The position numbers and the translations under genes were made by a program. The notes beneath the pieces are model-generated. The model ran no database searches and was not told the origin of the DNA. It saw only the letters and a list, made by a program, of their open reading frames with translations. Of a stretch of 21,885 nucleotides of DNA, positions 20,640 through 21,885 are shown piece by piece; position 1 is the stretch's first letter, and each line of letters begins with the position of its first letter. Origin of the DNA: Azolla pinnata (taxonomy: Eukaryota; Streptophyta; Polypodiopsida; Salviniales; Salviniaceae); the NCBI GenBank assembly GCA_037176905.1, contig JBBBWG010010335.1:1-21885 (forward strand). The letters are read 5' to 3'.

Positions 20640-20989
20640 TGATTAGAAAAGAGAACCTGGTGAAGATGTGGGCCTCAACATACACTCTCACTCAAAAGAA
20701 ATGAACCATAGAATATGATTCACAAAACTATCTTCTCTCTTTCTTCAATTGTCTACTTATAGGTATTCTAAACATAAGGTGTTATTAATTTATTAATTAT
20801 ATGATAGATTGATGGCATCCTAACTTCTAACTGATAGGCTGATGACATTCTAACTTCTAACTAATAGGCTAATGACATTCTAACTTCTAACTAGTGAAAC
20901 CTATAGAGAAACTATACGGACATGCATTTTCAACTCCTAGAGAAACCCTAAAGCCACAACCCTATCCTACAAGAGCCCTAACTATATCA
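20640..20989 (-). mobile_element. Probable 3' LTR of the Ty3/gypsy element (far end not fixed)
   Basis: The LTR probably begins with TGATATAGTTAGG at 20989, directly after a GGGGGGAA polypurine tract (20990-20997). The stop codon of the pol frame overlaps the LTR start, a layout seen in many plant gypsy elements. A TATA-like CTATAAG lies at 20756-20762 (minus), and U3-type tandem repeats lie upstream of it. I could not identify the CA end or a target-site duplication, so the inner boundary of 20640 is only an estimate. Confidence 0.5.
20803..20894 (-). repeat. 30-bp tandem repeats in the LTR U3 region, three copies
   Basis: TAACTTCTAACT recurs at exactly 20821, 20851 and 20881, separated by GATAGGCTGATGACATTC-type sequence (30-bp period). 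They lie between the LTR start and its TATA-like box, where U3 enhancer repeats are expected. Confidence 0.85.
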
Positions 20990-21885
20990 TTCCCCCCAGG
21001 TGAGAGAAATTCTTCCTTGAATTGGTGATTCTTCTTTCTCGACTTCATAGTAAGGGATGAGATGTCGGATATTGAACACATCTGATGTTTGTACACCGTC
21101 AGGTAGTTTAATTTGATACACATTGGAGTTGATCTTTTTTATAATTGGTAAGGGTCCAATCTTCCGTGCCTATAATTTGTTATAAGTGCCTATTGGAAAG
21201 CGTTCTTTTGTGAGGATCACCCATACTAGATCGCCCTCTTGAAATTCACAACGTCTTCGCTTATCTATCGCAGATTTGTACCTTTGATTTGCGCTCTCTA
21301 AGTGGTGGCGTACAGTCCCATGAACCTTTTGAAGGGAGGTTACAAGCTCTGCTACATTCCCATGTTCTTTCGTATGTTCTAGCAAGGGAAGTAGATCTAG
21401 AGGGCCACATGGGATGACTGCATACACAATCTAAAAGGGGATGAACCTAGTACTTTGGTTGATCGCTTGATTATGGGCGAATTCTGCTTGGCACAACTTC
21501 TGATCCCATGATTTGATGTTGTCCCCAACTAGACAACGTAATAGGTTGCCTAATGAGCGATTGATTGCTTTTGTTTGTCCATCCGTCTGGGGGTGGTATG
21601 CACTGCTAAATTTTAAGTTGGTATTGAACTTTTTCCACAATGTGCACAAGAAGTGACTAAGAAAGCGGGGGTCATGATCTGAGATGACAGAGGCGGTTAG
21701 TCTATGTAGACGGTAAATGTCCTGAAAGAAAAGTTGAGCAACTCGTACAACATCTATTGTTTGCTTACAAGGAATGAAATGGGCCATTTTTTAGAATCGA
21801 TCAACCACCACAAAAATCGAGTCATGGCCTCGTTGAGTGTGGGGGTAATCCCAACACAAAATCCATTCTAATATCGACCCATGGT
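20987..21885 (-). pseudogene. Ty3/gypsy integrase end of pol, disrupted, runs off the right edge
   Basis: Minus-strand remnant of a plant Ty3/gypsy polyprotein. Recognisable in order are MDFVLG (first catalytic Asp), a DSIFVVVDRF-type stretch, VISDHDPRF (second Asp), YHPQTDGQT, the NLLRCLVGD and QAEFAHN region, the RGPLDLLPL-like spacer, GDLVWVILTKERFPIGTYNKL, and the C-terminal SDVFNIRHLIPYYEVE ending at the stop at 20987-20989. Breaks: an apparent one-base frameshift near 21838-21846, in-frame stops at 21791-21793, 21431-21433 and 21170-21172, and Lys in place of the catalytic Glu exactly 35 residues after the second Asp. There is no chromodomain in the visible part. It is a dead copy; reverse transcriptase and the rest lie outside the window. 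Confidence 0.92.

Overview
This looks like nuclear DNA from a flowering plant. The evidence is spliced genes with GT-AG introns, plant telomere-type AAACCCTAA motifs, a plant EF-1-alpha gene with a spliced leader, a ginkbilobin-type antifungal protein, a plant BOR borate transporter and a decayed Ty3/gypsy retroelement. The very high GC3 of the 3' exons of the transporter would fit a monocot, but the species cannot be fixed from what I can see.

Layout. Positions 1-2150 hold no convincing gene, only several families of degenerate tandem repeats. From 2327 to about 5225 (minus strand) is a complete translation elongation factor 1-alpha gene: three coding exons (447 aa), a leader intron of about 1.06 kb, a small leader exon and a promoter with a telo box at the likely start site. 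Positions 5330-7470 are AT-rich and gene-free, with a 64-nt foldback. At 7721-8155 (plus strand) is an intronless secreted single-domain DUF26/Gnk2-type protein (144 aa). Positions 8160-10850 are gene-poor, with a faint LINE-like relic.

The largest gene is a BOR-type boron transporter (SLC4-like) on the minus strand at 10856-16538. I could thread 13 coding exons in frame (813 aa). One intron appears to use a GC-AG splice pair. Three introns carry telomere-like repeats, including a regular 27-bp x 10 minisatellite and an 18-bp array. GC3 climbs from about 50-60% in the 5' exons to over 90% in exon 10. Degenerate GATTA-rich repeats lie on both sides of the first coding exon.

From 17430 to 20630 I see no supported gene, only microsatellites, small palindromes and short duplications. 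The right edge (about 20640-21885, minus strand) is the 3' end of a Ty3/gypsy element: integrase with the catalytic Glu replaced by Lys, three in-frame stops and a frameshift, then a polypurine tract and the start of the 3' LTR with U3 tandem repeats.

The three host genes are functionally unrelated neighbours (translation, extracellular defence, boron transport); there is no operon-like relation. The most unusual material is the load of telomere-like intronic repeats in the borate transporter together with its steep compositional gradient.
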